Source of the DNA: CAZFER01 sp964517495
GTDB taxonomy: Bacteria; Hinthialibacterota; Hinthialibacteria; Hinthialibacterales; Hinthialibacteraceae
Direction: 5' to 3'
DNA length: 64,000 nt
Assembly (NCBI GenBank): GCA_964517495.1
Contig: CAZFER010000015.1
Span: 37,575-101,574 of the forward strand
The notes under the pieces were generated by a model. That model was not told the DNA's origin, did not search any database, and saw only the letters and a program-made list of their open reading frames with translations. This document shows positions 34,727 through 43,948 of the stretch, one piece after another. Every line of letters starts with the position of its first letter. The first letter of the stretch is position 1. The position numbers were made by a program, and so were the translations under genes.

Positions 34727-37021
34727 TCAGTAATAGCGACCCATGAGCCTTGCGAGAAGGGGGTAAATACTGTCTGTTTTTAACAAGATGTACAGTACAA
34801 TAATCAGAATATAGATCATCAAGGCCAATACCGTGATAATCCAACCGGTAAGTGGTGCATCATAAAACAAACGGATTTGTTGAATTCCAGCAGGTATGGG
34901 AAAAACCCTCAACCCATCTTTTGATGTGTAACTTTCCAAGGCCGTTGTTTCTCCGTTATTCATGGCCGCTTCCGCTTTCCAACCGGGATAGGCCCATTCG
35001 GATACCCTTAACCAGTAGGGACCGTCTCGTTCCAACGAAAATTGGATTTGGTGAGGTTCATACAAATTCACATCGGTTGAAACAGGTGTCCATTCGCTTA
35101 TCGATTGTGGATCATCCTGCGTTTTTTCAGCCACGGCCGCCCAACAACGCTGTTCACTTAGCCGTTCATATACACTGAAGTTATTTCCCTCCGTCTTCAA
35201 CAAATTTAAGCCGGGATCTTCAAGGGTGCGTAATGTAAATACATAGCGGACATTAAGTTTATCCAGGGCGGGATGATGGTATTGATCAAGTTGAATGTTG
35301 TCATGCAGTTCGCCATCCTCCCAACCTTCCATCTCGCCAATCAGTTGGTTATAGGAACGTAAGCTCATGGGATCGTATCCGGCGATGTTGGGTGTACGCC
35401 AATGAATAAACATATTCGGATAAGATAACTCACGTAAAGTCACCACACGGTCAGGGGGATAATGAATCAGATCGATCTCTTCGGGTGCAGAAATTCTGTG
35501 CTCGATTTTTTCAACTCGGCTCAGGGAGAAGTTCAAATATTCCTGGCCATAGATAAATAAATCCATACATAATAAAAGGATCATGGAAAATGATATAGCC
35601 AAACGTGGATAACGGGGGATTTTTTGGGAAAAGAGGAATAAGGCCAATGCGGCAAGTAACAATAGCCCACCAGATGTTAAAGAGAGGAACTTGATCATAA
35701 CGATCTCGTTTGTTTCGTTGATTGATCGCAGGGCATCCGTTAGATTTGCCAAGCGGGAAGCACCATATAAAAAGATCAAGCCAAACAACACCACCAGGGG
35801 CAGGAAGCGGCGAATAAACTCATTTAAGTTGAACTCCTTTTTTTGTTGGTCGTAAACAAGGCCACACACCCGTTCCAATCCCATAGCGGCTAATGTGCAC
35901 ATCGGTACAAGGTAATATGGCAGAAATTTAGCCGGTGCACGGAAGTGTCCAAATCCTGGCAATTGCATAACGAGAGCATATACTGGATTTCCACGCCCCC
36001 AGGCCAGGAAGAGAGCCAATAATCCCACCATTCCCAAGGGGATGGCCGCGGATGAGGGCTTTTTCTTTAAGAAAAACAGAGCGATGGCAAAAACGGGGAC
36101 AATGACTCCCGCATAAGCGCATGACCAGAAATAAAAGTAATCATAATGATTGTTGGCAAGTTGGGTGCCGTAAAATTCAGGGAATAAAAGCGTGATTAAA
36201 CGATGAGGGGCGAATGAAAATTCGGTCGCCATTTCCAAATCCAACGAGGAGGCCCGATTGGCTTGCTCAAGATATTCCAAGGTTGGATATAATTGCATTC
36301 CAGCCAACGCCAGACCCAACAACATAAAAAAACCGAGGACAACGGTTCGCACAAAAGCGGCGGTGGTTCCTTCATCATAAATGCGTTTGGATTCCCACAG
36401 CCCTAAAATCAGGCATAGCGCCATGCTGAAAAAGAGAGAATAAAACATCATTTGGGGATGCCCGCATAGAAAATGGAGAAGGACAATCAACACAGCCCCC
36501 AATCCCCAGGGAAGGCGGCTTTTTCGATCCTGGACAAATCCAATGGTGATCCAAAACATCCAGGGAGCCCAGGCAGCCCCGGCATAGGTTAAATGATTCC
36601 CCGCAGGAATGTGAATCATGTTAAAGCCGTTAAGGGCATAGGCAATTCCCGCTAACAAGCTGGGGAGCGAAGTAGCTCCGCATTTGCGAGCCAAAATATA
36701 GGTTCCTGCGCCAGCCAGTATCAAATGCAATACCAGCGAATAGCCATAAAAACGCTCCATGGGGAAAACAAACAGAATTAAATCGAGGGGGTAAAAAACC
36801 GCGGATTGCATATTGGCCAGGAAAGGCGCACCACCGTAAGTATAAGGATTCCAGTAGGGGATCTCCCCATTGCCCAACATATCGCGGGTGTAGGCTTTCC
36901 AGGGGTAAAATTGTAGAGGAATATCCCCCCGGTCAGGAGACTGGTTGAATAGGAAGATATCCTGGCAAAACAGGCAAATAACAGTAATTAGGATAACAAC
37001 AGCGATTAGATCACGTTTCAT
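34727..37021 (-). CDS. YfhO-family polytopic membrane protein (GT-C-like)
   Basis: A 764-residue protein, taken from ATG 37021; the TTG at 37042 has no ribosome site. It has about twelve membrane helices. The first loop has SPDRGDIPLQFYPWKAYTRDML, then GEIPYWNPYTYGGAPFLANMQSAVFYPL, the hallmark of the YfhO family, whose fold is that of GT-C glycosyltransferases. B. subtilis YfhO glycosylates lipoteichoic acid. The C-terminal part is a periplasmic beta domain (SEWAYPGWKAEAA, LRVFPIPAGIQQIRLFYDAP) plus a final helix. The acceptor here is unknown. Confidence 0.85.
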   Translation of the reverse strand: MKRDLIAVVILITVICLFCQDIFLFNQSPDRGDIPLQFYPWKAYTRDMLGNGEIPYWNPYTYGGAPFLANMQSAVFYPLDLILFVFPMERFYGYSLVLHLILAGAGTYILARKCGATSLPSLLAGIAYALNGFNMIHIPAGNHLTYAGAAWAPWMFWITIGFVQDRKSRLPWGLGAVLIVLLHFLCGHPQMMFYSLFFSMALCLILGLWESKRIYDEGTTAAFVRTVVLGFFMLLGLALAGMQLYPTLEYLEQANRASSLDLEMATEFSFAPHRLITLLFPEFYGTQLANNHYDYFYFWSCAYAGVIVPVFAIALFFLKKKPSSAAIPLGMVGLLALFLAWGRGNPVYALVMQLPGFGHFRAPAKFLPYYLVPMCTLAAMGLERVCGLVYDQQKKEFNLNEFIRRFLPLVVLFGLIFLYGASRLANLTDALRSINETNEIVMIKFLSLTSGGLLLLAALALFLFSQKIPRYPRLAISFSMILLLCMDLFIYGQEYLNFSLSRVEKIEHRISAPEEIDLIHYPPDRVVTLRELSYPNMFIHWRTPNIAGYDPMSLRSYNQLIGEMEGWEDGELHDNIQLDQYHHPALDKLNVRYVFTLRTLEDPGLNLLKTEGNNFSVYERLSEQRCWAAVAEKTQDDPQSISEWTPVSTDVNLYEPHQIQFSLERDGPYWLRVSEWAYPGWKAEAAMNNGETTALESYTSKDGLRVFPIPAGIQQIRLFYDAPLTGWIITVLALMIYILIIVLYILLKTDSIYPLLARLMGRYY

Positions 37022-37167
37022 AGTAAGGCCACTTATAAGCAATATTTGATTTTTGGAATCAACACCTCCCGATGGGAAGCAAATCCATATGACAAAATAA
37101 CAATAGATGACTATGTTAAAGGTATTTCAGGATTGTGCCAGTGAAAGGAAATAGGAAATGTGTTACA

Positions 37168-37206
37168 AACAAGACCGTGAGGTGAGTCCCCCACGGTCTT
37201 GTGTAC
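37168..37206 (-). terminator. Hairpin terminator after floA
   Basis: ACAAGACCGTG (about 37169-37179) pairs with CACGGTCTTGT (about 37192-37202). On the minus strand the stem is followed by a short T-containing tract. It lies 30-65 bases after the floA stop. Confidence 0.6.
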
Positions 37207-37233
37207 AAATCATGGTTTACGGTTAATGCTTTT

Positions 37234-38244
37234 TTATTGGATTTCAGAGGAAGACGAACCTGTGTCTTGTGGATGGGCGATATTTTCACGCATATCGGTA
37301 TCGGCCATCACGTTTTTCATGTTGTAATAATCCATCACGCCTAAACGGCCAGCGCGGAAGGCTTCGGCAATGGCCAGCGGGACTTGCGCTTCCGCTTCGG
37401 TGACTTTGGCGCGCATTTCTTGTACCCGTGCCTTCATTTCCTGTTCCTGAGCAATCGCCATAGCCTTGCGTTCTTCCGCTTTGGCCTGGGCAATTTGCTT
37501 ATCGGCGTTCGCTTGATCGATTTGCAGTTTCGCACCGATGTTTTCACCGACATCCACATCCGCTACATCAATGGAAAGAATTTCAAATCCAGTTCCAGAA
37601 TCAAGGCCTTTTTCCAGCACTTTGTGAGATATGGTGTCAGGATTTTCCAGTACTTGCTTGTGCGATGCGGCTGAACCGATAGTGGTAACGATGCCTTCAC
37701 CCACACGGGCGATAATGGTTTCTTCGGTAGCACCACCCACCAAACGATCAAGGTTGGCTTTGACGGTCACTTTCGCTTTGGCTTTTAACTGGATTCCGTC
37801 CATGGCCACGGCGGCCACCGTATCGCTTCCTTTGGAAGGATCGGGAGCGTTAATAACTTTAGGACGCACAGACATTTGCACCGCCTCGAAAACATCCCGG
37901 CCTGCCAGGTCAATAGCAGCGGCCCGTTCGAAGGTCAGTGGGATATTGGCTTTATCCGCTGAAATCAACGCCTGGGTGACTTGATAGACATTTCCACCTG
38001 AGAGGTAGTGTGCTTCCAATTGGTCAGTGGTAATGTTTAATCCCGCTTTGGTGGCATTGATCAGGGGATTAATGATCACGCTGGGTGGAACTCTCCTGAG
38101 CCTCATTCCAATGAGTGAGGTCAAGGAAACCTTAACCTTTGCCGTTAGTGCAGCGATCCACAATCGAACAGGGATAAAATACACAAACACAAACAGCAAT
38201 ATAATGATTAGAATAATACCGATTACAATTCCTGCGTCTCCCAT
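37234..38244 (-). CDS. floA: Flotillin-like protein FloA
   Basis: A 336-residue protein with GGAGAAAG upstream. It has an N-terminal membrane hairpin (about 5-27). The FloA family core follows: IPVRLWIAALTAKVKVSLTSLIGMRLRRVPPSVI, then AHYLSGGNVYQVTQALISAD and AAAIDLAGRDVFEAV. It ends with the Ala/Glu coiled coil (QIAQAKAEERKAMAIAQEQEMKARVQEMRAKV). FloA scaffolds functional membrane microdomains and alters fluidity. Two NfeD-type genes are upstream on the same strand, the usual partners, but a 370-base repeat-bearing gap separates them from floA. Confidence 0.95.
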   Translation of the reverse strand: MGDAGIVIGIILIIILLFVFVYFIPVRLWIAALTAKVKVSLTSLIGMRLRRVPPSVIINPLINATKAGLNITTDQLEAHYLSGGNVYQVTQALISADKANIPLTFERAAAIDLAGRDVFEAVQMSVRPKVINAPDPSKGSDTVAAVAMDGIQLKAKAKVTVKANLDRLVGGATEETIIARVGEGIVTTIGSAASHKQVLENPDTISHKVLEKGLDSGTGFEILSIDVADVDVGENIGAKLQIDQANADKQIAQAKAEERKAMAIAQEQEMKARVQEMRAKVTEAEAQVPLAIAEAFRAGRLGVMDYYNMKNVMADTDMRENIAHPQDTGSSSSEIQ

Positions 38245-38615
38245 TTCACTTTCTCCTTTTTATATTTACTTTCACAAGCAAAGTGCTTGTTTATTTCTTG
38301 AAAACGTTATGCCTATTTAACATGGATTTCTCAAAACGCAAAGGCAGTAACGATAACTAAAATAAATTTAATCAAAACAGAAACAATTCATGAAGATTAT
38401 CTCAAACCTGGATTGAAACATAGGTCAACCCCCAATGTCATTAAGTTAAGATCAAGCAAGATCGTTGAATAGGGAGGGCGAGGCTCCCCTTTAAGTTAAT
38501 GTCATTGGGTCAACCCCTACATAGTGTAGAGGCGAACCCATGTGTTCGCCCCATGTTGGGGTACAGCGAACATCAGGATGAGTTTTGAGACAATCTCACC
38601 ACAATGAAAGAGTTC
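38245..38615. other. Repeat-bearing gap between floA and the nfeD genes
   Basis: About 370 bases inside what is usually a compact nfeD-floA operon. It contains the MITE-like element (38431-38503), a hairpin at about 38529-38555 (AGGCGAAC...GTTCGCCCC) and a segment resembling 33843-33890. No gene is seen. Confidence 0.6.
38431..38503. mobile_element. MITE-like element with terminal inverted repeats
   Basis: The left end CCCAATGTCATTAAGTTAA and right end TTAAGTTAATGTCATTGGG are inverted repeats with two mismatches in 19. The total length is about 73 bases with no coding capacity. Its left 46 bases recur inside repeat copy B (23421-23466) and its right end recurs at 33785-33815, so it is a multi-copy, non-autonomous element. 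Confidence 0.65.
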
Positions 38616-39098
38616 TTATGTTTCCAAAGATCCAACCACAATTCGGTTACTATCCACCCGGAGAACCTTAATTTGAGTACGAGGGGAAACATATTCCCCT
38701 TCTGTGACTACATCATAGCGCTCTCCACCAATCAAGGCGATCCCAGCTGGACGAAGGGTGCTTTCAGCCACCCCTGTTTTTCCAACCAAATCGGATTTAT
38801 TCAAGTCACTTGGGCTATAGCCTTCGTCGAGTTGGCTGGATTTCCCTAATATGAATTGCCGTCCTATAAATGAGTAGGGTAATACTTTTACAGCAATCAC
38901 AAGGAATAACAATACACCGACAAGGCAAAACAAAAGAACATAAAGGCCCTGGTCGCTACCATATTCACTGAAGCTAAGCCAGACGGAAATTCCCATCAAC
39001 GAAAAACCCAAAAATCCAAGAATGCCTCCAGGAACAAAGAGTTCACTAAATAACAATAAAAATCCAATCAGAATAAATACGATAATATAAAGCCACAT
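38616..39098 (-). CDS. Short NfeD-family membrane protein
   Basis: A 160-residue protein with GGGGAG upstream. Two to three membrane helices (about 2-24, 28-45, 52-70) precede a soluble OB-fold domain (about 100-158; LVGKTGVAESTLRPAGIALIGG and the VLRVDSNRIVV strand), which is the NfeD C-terminal domain. No protease domain is present, as in short NfeD proteins. It follows the long NfeD1-type gene by 42 bases and precedes floA, its presumed partner in membrane-domain organisation. Confidence 0.9.
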   Translation of the reverse strand: MWLYIIVFILIGFLLLFSELFVPGGILGFLGFSLMGISVWLSFSEYGSDQGLYVLLFCLVGVLLFLVIAVKVLPYSFIGRQFILGKSSQLDEGYSPSDLNKSDLVGKTGVAESTLRPAGIALIGGERYDVVTEGEYVSPRTQIKVLRVDSNRIVVGSLET

Positions 39099-39140
39099 AT
39101 GATTTATACTCCCCTTCGCTTTGCCAATTTAAACCTATTA

Positions 39141-40571
39141 TCAAACCGCCCGTACCACAACCCGTTGGCCTTCAACCTTTACCACTTCCACTTCGGTACC
39201 CGGCGCAATATATGCGCCTTGCGAGACGACATCCACGCGCCGGCCATCAATGACAGCAATCCCTGAAGGCCTTAAGGTAGATTTTGTGAGGCCGCGTTTG
39301 CCCCTTAATTCATCCTGGCCTTCGGCTGCTGAATGATATCCCTTTGCACGTTCTTCATTTTGATCCAGAATCAACCAGCTGGCTGCTCGTGTTCTTGCCA
39401 GGAATGGAAACATTGTTGGGATAGCCAAAGCACCGCATATTCCCAACAGAATAGAAAATACCGTAATACCCAATGCTTCTGTCAAATCAGACCAATTAAA
39501 GGTTTCGAAGAAATGAGGACTGGTGATAGAGCGATCCATCAAGGTAACCACAACGGATGCGATCACGCTTAAAAAGCCTAAAATCCCCACAAATCCAAAA
39601 CCAGGGATTACAAATAATTCCACGCTGATCAGTAAAATTCCTATCACTAATAGAAGAGGACCTTCCCATCCAGCCAGCCCGGCTATCGCATGCCCCCAGA
39701 AAAATAACAGAAATGCCAGAAGGGCGATTAAACCAGGGATGCCAATTCCGGGTTGTTGTAATTCAACAAAAAGCGCCATAAATGCGATGGTTAATAATAG
39801 CCCGGAAACGGTTGTACTGGCAAAAAAGCGTGCCACTTTTTCGAAAAATGTTTCTTTAAAGAAAACCTGCTTCGCATCATCCAATAATAAACGCTTGAGC
39901 ACATCACTGCGCCCATCAACCAAACCAGTGATAAATCCATATTCCTTGGCTTCAGCCGCAGTGAAGGTCAATAGGCTGCCTTTTTTAGTGATATATTGAT
40001 CCGGATTATCCGGTTCCTTTATTTCAATTTCCTTATCCACCATGGCTTCGGCCAGGCGGGTTTTGAATTCACTGTATCCCTTTTCATCGCAGATTTTTCG
40101 GACATGAGCCAATACATAGGAAAGGGCTTTGGCTTCCATGTTTTCACTTTGTTCACCGCCTCCCCCGATAAACACTGGGGCAGCCGTTCCAATGGTGCTG
40201 GTCTGTTTCATGAAAACCTGATCGGCGGCCAAAGTAATAATGGCACCCGCTGATGTGGCGTTGCCGGTTACCATAATCGCCACGGGGATTTCTGATTCCA
40301 ATATCAAATCAACAATATCCAAGGCTGCATCCACCCGCCCGCCAGGGGTATCCATTTCAATTACAATATAAGTTGAGCGATGTTCTTCAGCCTCTGCAAA
40401 TCCCCTTTGTAAAACATGCAGCAAGCCTGTTTCAACTTCGCCTTCAAAAGGGATGATATAAACAACAGGTTTCAACGTTTCATCGGATTGATCCTCTGCC
40501 CCGAATAGAGGGAGAGAAAGACCAATCATTAAGAGAATTCCATAGCCATATAATTTTCTTTTTAGGGTCAT
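39141..40571 (-). CDS. NfeD1-type membrane serine protease (ClpP-class fused to NfeD)
   Basis: A 476-residue protein from ATG 40571, with GGTGAG eight bases upstream; the longer reading to a TTG at 40619 lacks a site. It has a signal-like N-terminus (1-25). A ClpP/SppA-like domain follows: YIVIEMDTPGGRVDAALDIVDLI, and MVTGNATSAGAIITLAADQVFM with the nucleophile Ser in ATSAGA. The partner Lys is probably in the EFKTRLAEAMVDKEI region. Several membrane helices and a terminal OB-fold (GKRGLTKSTLRPSGIAVIDG) complete the NfeD1 layout. Homologues cleave C-terminal hydrophobic regions of membrane proteins such as stomatins and flotillins, consistent with floA downstream. Confidence 0.92.
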   Translation of the reverse strand: MTLKRKLYGYGILLMIGLSLPLFGAEDQSDETLKPVVYIIPFEGEVETGLLHVLQRGFAEAEEHRSTYIVIEMDTPGGRVDAALDIVDLILESEIPVAIMVTGNATSAGAIITLAADQVFMKQTSTIGTAAPVFIGGGGEQSENMEAKALSYVLAHVRKICDEKGYSEFKTRLAEAMVDKEIEIKEPDNPDQYITKKGSLLTFTAAEAKEYGFITGLVDGRSDVLKRLLLDDAKQVFFKETFFEKVARFFASTTVSGLLLTIAFMALFVELQQPGIGIPGLIALLAFLLFFWGHAIAGLAGWEGPLLLVIGILLISVELFVIPGFGFVGILGFLSVIASVVVTLMDRSITSPHFFETFNWSDLTEALGITVFSILLGICGALAIPTMFPFLARTRAASWLILDQNEERAKGYHSAAEGQDELRGKRGLTKSTLRPSGIAVIDGRRVDVVSQGAYIAPGTEVEVVKVEGQRVVVRAV

Positions 40572-40762
40572 TGAATAGTACTCACCACTGAATATTTTCT
40601 GGAATAAACCACTTTCCAATTAACAAGAATTATAATTGAGTTACAACATGTTATCCATATCCAGGCATTAAATCTTTTTGCACCTATAAATAATAAGTGG
40701 GTTAAGACACCAGAATATCGCGTATCGTATTCATCCAAGTTTGCTTCACAAGTATTACGAAA

Positions 40763-42922
40763 TCAACGCTGGCCGGTAACACATCGAAATCCGATGGTGG
40801 AACATCGATCCAAACCAGGCCACATTAGCAGAAATTTGCATGCAAACTGATTGGTTTGTGGACCACCATCCATGTACCAGGCCGATCCTTTAGCCTGGTA
40901 ATATGATCCACCTTTTAATATGCAGAAGCGGGTTCGGCCATCCCGGCGCTCGCTTTCTGTCCATTCCCAGGTGTTTCCACATAAATCATATAGACCAAAG
41001 GGTGAACGTCCTTGAGGATAAGCCCACACACTTGTGGTACACGCTGTTTCTCCCTGATTACAACAATCCGGCTGCCATTCGTTACCCCAAGGATATTTCA
41101 ATCCATCCTGCCCCTGGGCTGTAAATTGCCATTCTTCTTCAGTTGGAAGCCGCTTTCCTGCCCACTGAGCGTAAGCGCGTGCATCATCCAGATCCACATA
41201 AACCACAGGATGATCATTTTTCCCTTCGGGGGGGGTTCCATTCATCCAGTGTTTTAAAAAGTTCTTTTTTTGTTTTGGCAGATAGTTCGACTCCTGCAGA
41301 AATCGATAAAATTGTTCGTTCGTAACCGGTGTCAGATCAATAGCATAAGGTTTCAATTCAACATCGCGCTCAAAGTGGATGGGACGATGCAAGGCATGGC
41401 CTCCTGGGCCTTCGAAATGGGGATGGGTTGAATCATAGAAACCACATTCTCGAATTCGGAAGGTGACATTCATTGTGAATGAAACAGCAGGGATAGAAGC
41501 CATTTGTTCAGGCACTTTATCATAAATCTTTGTTTGTTTTACCGGTTTTAATGTTGTATGCCTATTGGGAAAGGTTGTATCTGTCTGATGGTTTGAATGA
41601 ATTGCGCTTTGATTCTTTAAAAATGAAGCAAATTCCTCTTCTATTTCATCGGAGTTTCTTGCCAGGAAACAACCGATTCCTCGTGGATAGATTTTACCCG
41701 GTAAAAATGCCTGAAAACCAGTGCTTTTAGGCTGAACTTTAATTCCTCGAATCAAATCATAAAAATGCATATTCGCTGGATTCTCAATGGGCAATAAATT
41801 CCCTTTAACTGAATGGTTGGATGGGTTGATTATAGTCCAAAGTTGATTTCCATCTTTTTCCCACATTGATGCAAAAATCTCGTCCTGACTTGTTTTCACC
41901 AAAGGAATCCAGTGTCCACTACAAAACACATCAGAAAAGCGGTGTTGAATGGGCAACATGGCGCGAAGTAACGATGCATCCCGTGGATTCCACCCCACCC
42001 ATGTGCCAAACACATTTTCCCAGACCATCATGCCTGATCCGTTCATCCATGCGCTATGCAACTCGCTGGTATGATCACGATTCCTGCGTTTGATTTGATG
42101 TTGCATATGCCGGCGTTCAAACCATTTGTTGCGCAACACTCCCGGGACGTGAGAATCATTAAACCATTGTGCCCATGACATATGGTGATCGTGAACTCTT
42201 GCTACAGGCAGCGCAAGTTCACTTTCCAGTGCCACCCCTTTTTTTTGAGCATCCAATTTTTCCCGTAGTTCAGTGGAAGCCTCATTGAGCGTATCAAGGA
42301 AAATCCCGTCAACATCCAATTTGACGACAAATTCCACCAGGAGATCGATATCACTTTTTTCTTCCCGCCGGGTACCACGGTCCCAGGGATTCCAATTTAT
42401 GAATACTTTCACATCACGTTGATGGAACTGTTTGATAACTTGATGAAGTCCTTCAAGTCCACCGGGCATATCACGATAGAAATCAAACTGATTCCGCTGA
42501 TCCAACCCGATTCGCGGGTAAGCATGCCATAAAACAACACTGTCATAGCCACCAAATTTCTGCTGACCGTGATCCAGAAATGACTTAACTTGATATTCCG
42601 ATTGTTCTGGATCATAAAACATTTCATCAACCATCATCAGAAAACAACAGCAATAGCAGGATGAGGTCCATTGAAAGGCTTTATCATCATATAAAGAGTG
42701 ATCATATTTCAACTGTTTTTTTTGATTTTGGCGCCATTGTTCCAGTTGGGAACGAAAAGACGGCCACTGTTCAGGATTTTGAGGAGCCTTTATTAGATTC
42801 TGATAAGGATCGAATTCCATGCACATGCCATTTAAAGGAAATGAAAGGGTATGCATTGCCAGTAATGATGACGATGAGGTTTTGAGGAAAACTCGACGGT
42901 TTTGTATTGCATTGTTGCTCAT
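40763..42922 (-). CDS. Exported fusion: glycosidase-like TIM barrel plus FGE-fold domain
   Basis: A 719-residue protein. The leader has NRRVFLKTSSSSLLAM, a twin-arginine motif. Residues about 60-420 look like a (beta/alpha)8 glycosidase-like domain: YDSVVLWHAYPRIGLDQRNQ, VKVFINWNPWDRGTRR and LDVDGIFLDTLNEASTE with acidic residues at strand ends. Residues about 485-719 form an FGE/sulfatase-modifying-factor fold (RLPTEEEWQFTAQGQDG, YDLCGNTWEW, GGSYYQAKGSAWY, GFRCV). The FGE catalytic Cys pair expected in GGSYxCxxxxC is missing, so this half is probably a binding domain. It overlaps the TsaC/Sua5 stop by one base. Confidence 0.75.
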   Translation of the reverse strand: MSNNAIQNRRVFLKTSSSSLLAMHTLSFPLNGMCMEFDPYQNLIKAPQNPEQWPSFRSQLEQWRQNQKKQLKYDHSLYDDKAFQWTSSCYCCCFLMMVDEMFYDPEQSEYQVKSFLDHGQQKFGGYDSVVLWHAYPRIGLDQRNQFDFYRDMPGGLEGLHQVIKQFHQRDVKVFINWNPWDRGTRREEKSDIDLLVEFVVKLDVDGIFLDTLNEASTELREKLDAQKKGVALESELALPVARVHDHHMSWAQWFNDSHVPGVLRNKWFERRHMQHQIKRRNRDHTSELHSAWMNGSGMMVWENVFGTWVGWNPRDASLLRAMLPIQHRFSDVFCSGHWIPLVKTSQDEIFASMWEKDGNQLWTIINPSNHSVKGNLLPIENPANMHFYDLIRGIKVQPKSTGFQAFLPGKIYPRGIGCFLARNSDEIEEEFASFLKNQSAIHSNHQTDTTFPNRHTTLKPVKQTKIYDKVPEQMASIPAVSFTMNVTFRIRECGFYDSTHPHFEGPGGHALHRPIHFERDVELKPYAIDLTPVTNEQFYRFLQESNYLPKQKKNFLKHWMNGTPPEGKNDHPVVYVDLDDARAYAQWAGKRLPTEEEWQFTAQGQDGLKYPWGNEWQPDCCNQGETACTTSVWAYPQGRSPFGLYDLCGNTWEWTESERRDGRTRFCILKGGSYYQAKGSAWYMDGGPQTNQFACKFLLMWPGLDRCSTIGFRCVTGQR

Positions 42923-43551
42923 TAATTCTCCTTCTCCAGTGCCTGATAAATATCATGGGTAGAAATTGCCCCTTCCCGTAAAATGTGAATGGGTTGGGAG
43001 GTGCAATCCACAACGGTGGACGATAACGATGGAGGTAATGGGCCAAAATCCACGGCAACATCCACTTTGTTTAAAAGGGGTTGAACGGCTTCCAGGGATG
43101 TTACTGCCCCCTCCCCGCTCCGATTAATACTGGTATTAAGAAGCAAGCCCCCACAATGCTCAAGTAGTTTTTGTACAAAGGCATGATTTGGAGAGCGTAT
43201 TCCCACTGTACCTTGATGAGCACAGGGGCATTGTTCTGACGCACTCACGACCAGGGTTAACGCTCCGGGCCAAAAACAATCGGCGAGAATATTCGCCTCT
43301 TTCGTTAAGAAAACATCTTTTGATCTCAGACGATGAATAGTTGAGACAAAAAGCGCAAAAGGTTTGTTTTCAGGACGTCTTTTGATTTGCGCTATTTTTT
43401 GAATAGCCTCTTCATTTATCGGCAAACAGACCAAACCATACACTGTATCCGTTGGCACACAGAGAACGTCCCCATTTTTAAGCGCCTGTACACAACATTT
43501 AGCCAAGGCATTTAAATCGTCAAAGTCTTCTTTCGTGTAAAAGGTAACCAT
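42922..43551 (-). CDS. L-threonylcarbamoyladenylate synthase (YrdC/TsaC/Sua5 type)
   Basis: A 209-residue enzyme with the YrdC fold: GDVLCVPTDTVYGLVCLPINEEA (about 28-50), IKRRPENKPFALFV (about 57-70), CFWPGALTLVV and GTVGIRSPNHAF. These bind ATP, bicarbonate and threonine to make the precursor of t6A37 in ANN-decoding tRNAs. It is the short form without the C-terminal Sua5 extension. No good ribosome site precedes the ATG. The stop codon overlaps the start of the downstream FGE-fold fusion gene by one base, so translational coupling is likely. Confidence 0.93.
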   Translation of the reverse strand: MVTFYTKEDFDDLNALAKCCVQALKNGDVLCVPTDTVYGLVCLPINEEAIQKIAQIKRRPENKPFALFVSTIHRLRSKDVFLTKEANILADCFWPGALTLVVSASEQCPCAHQGTVGIRSPNHAFVQKLLEHCGGLLLNTSINRSGEGAVTSLEAVQPLLNKVDVAVDFGPLPPSLSSTVVDCTSQPIHILREGAISTHDIYQALEKEN

Positions 43552-43632
43552 AGCACTTTATTCTAAAAAGGGTTGAATAGATGGAATTAATATTTCCTAT
43601 AGAACATTTTGATTAAGAAATCAACAAAAACA

Positions 43633-43676
43633 AAGGCTGATGGGAAGGAAATTTAAAAAACCTCATCATCAGCCTT
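43633..43676 (-). terminator. Possible terminator hairpin
   Basis: AAGGCTGATG (43633-43642) pairs with CATCAGCCTT (43667-43676). On the minus strand a GTTTTTGTT tract follows. It lies downstream of the receiver-domain remnant and UbiA gene, and upstream of the Sua5-type gene. Confidence 0.55.
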
Positions 43677-43709
43677 CACGTGGGGGGGGATAAAATGACA
43701 GTTTCAAGC

Positions 43710-43934
43710 TTATGAATGGCGAAACATGGGCACCAACCGGGCCACTTTTTGCCAAAAGCCTCTCTGAGGATGTTCATTTCTACCGTTTAATGCCGATTCA
43801 AGGGTATGAACCAGTTCAGCGGAATCAACAGGACGTTGCATAACATATGAGGCATGAAACCGATTAAGCCTCTTGGCTTCATCAGGTGATATATTGGAAT
43901 AAATGAGAATGATTTTGGAATAATTGCAGGAGAG
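43710..43934 (-). pseudogene. C-terminal fragment of a response-regulator receiver domain
   Basis: An open frame of 74 codons with no start codon, bounded upstream by a TGA at 43935-43937. It reads KIILIYSNISPDEAKRLN then RFHASYVMQRPVDSAELV and HTLESALNGR. This is the beta4-alpha4-beta5-alpha5 part of a CheY-like receiver: the Thr/Ser switch position is in YSNIS, and the usual KP motif appears as QRP. The first half, with the phospho-acceptor Asp, is missing, and the fragment starts a dozen bases from the end of the UbiA gene. It looks like the remnant of a deleted gene. Confidence 0.7.
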
Positions 43935-43948
43935 TCAGGGGATGATGA

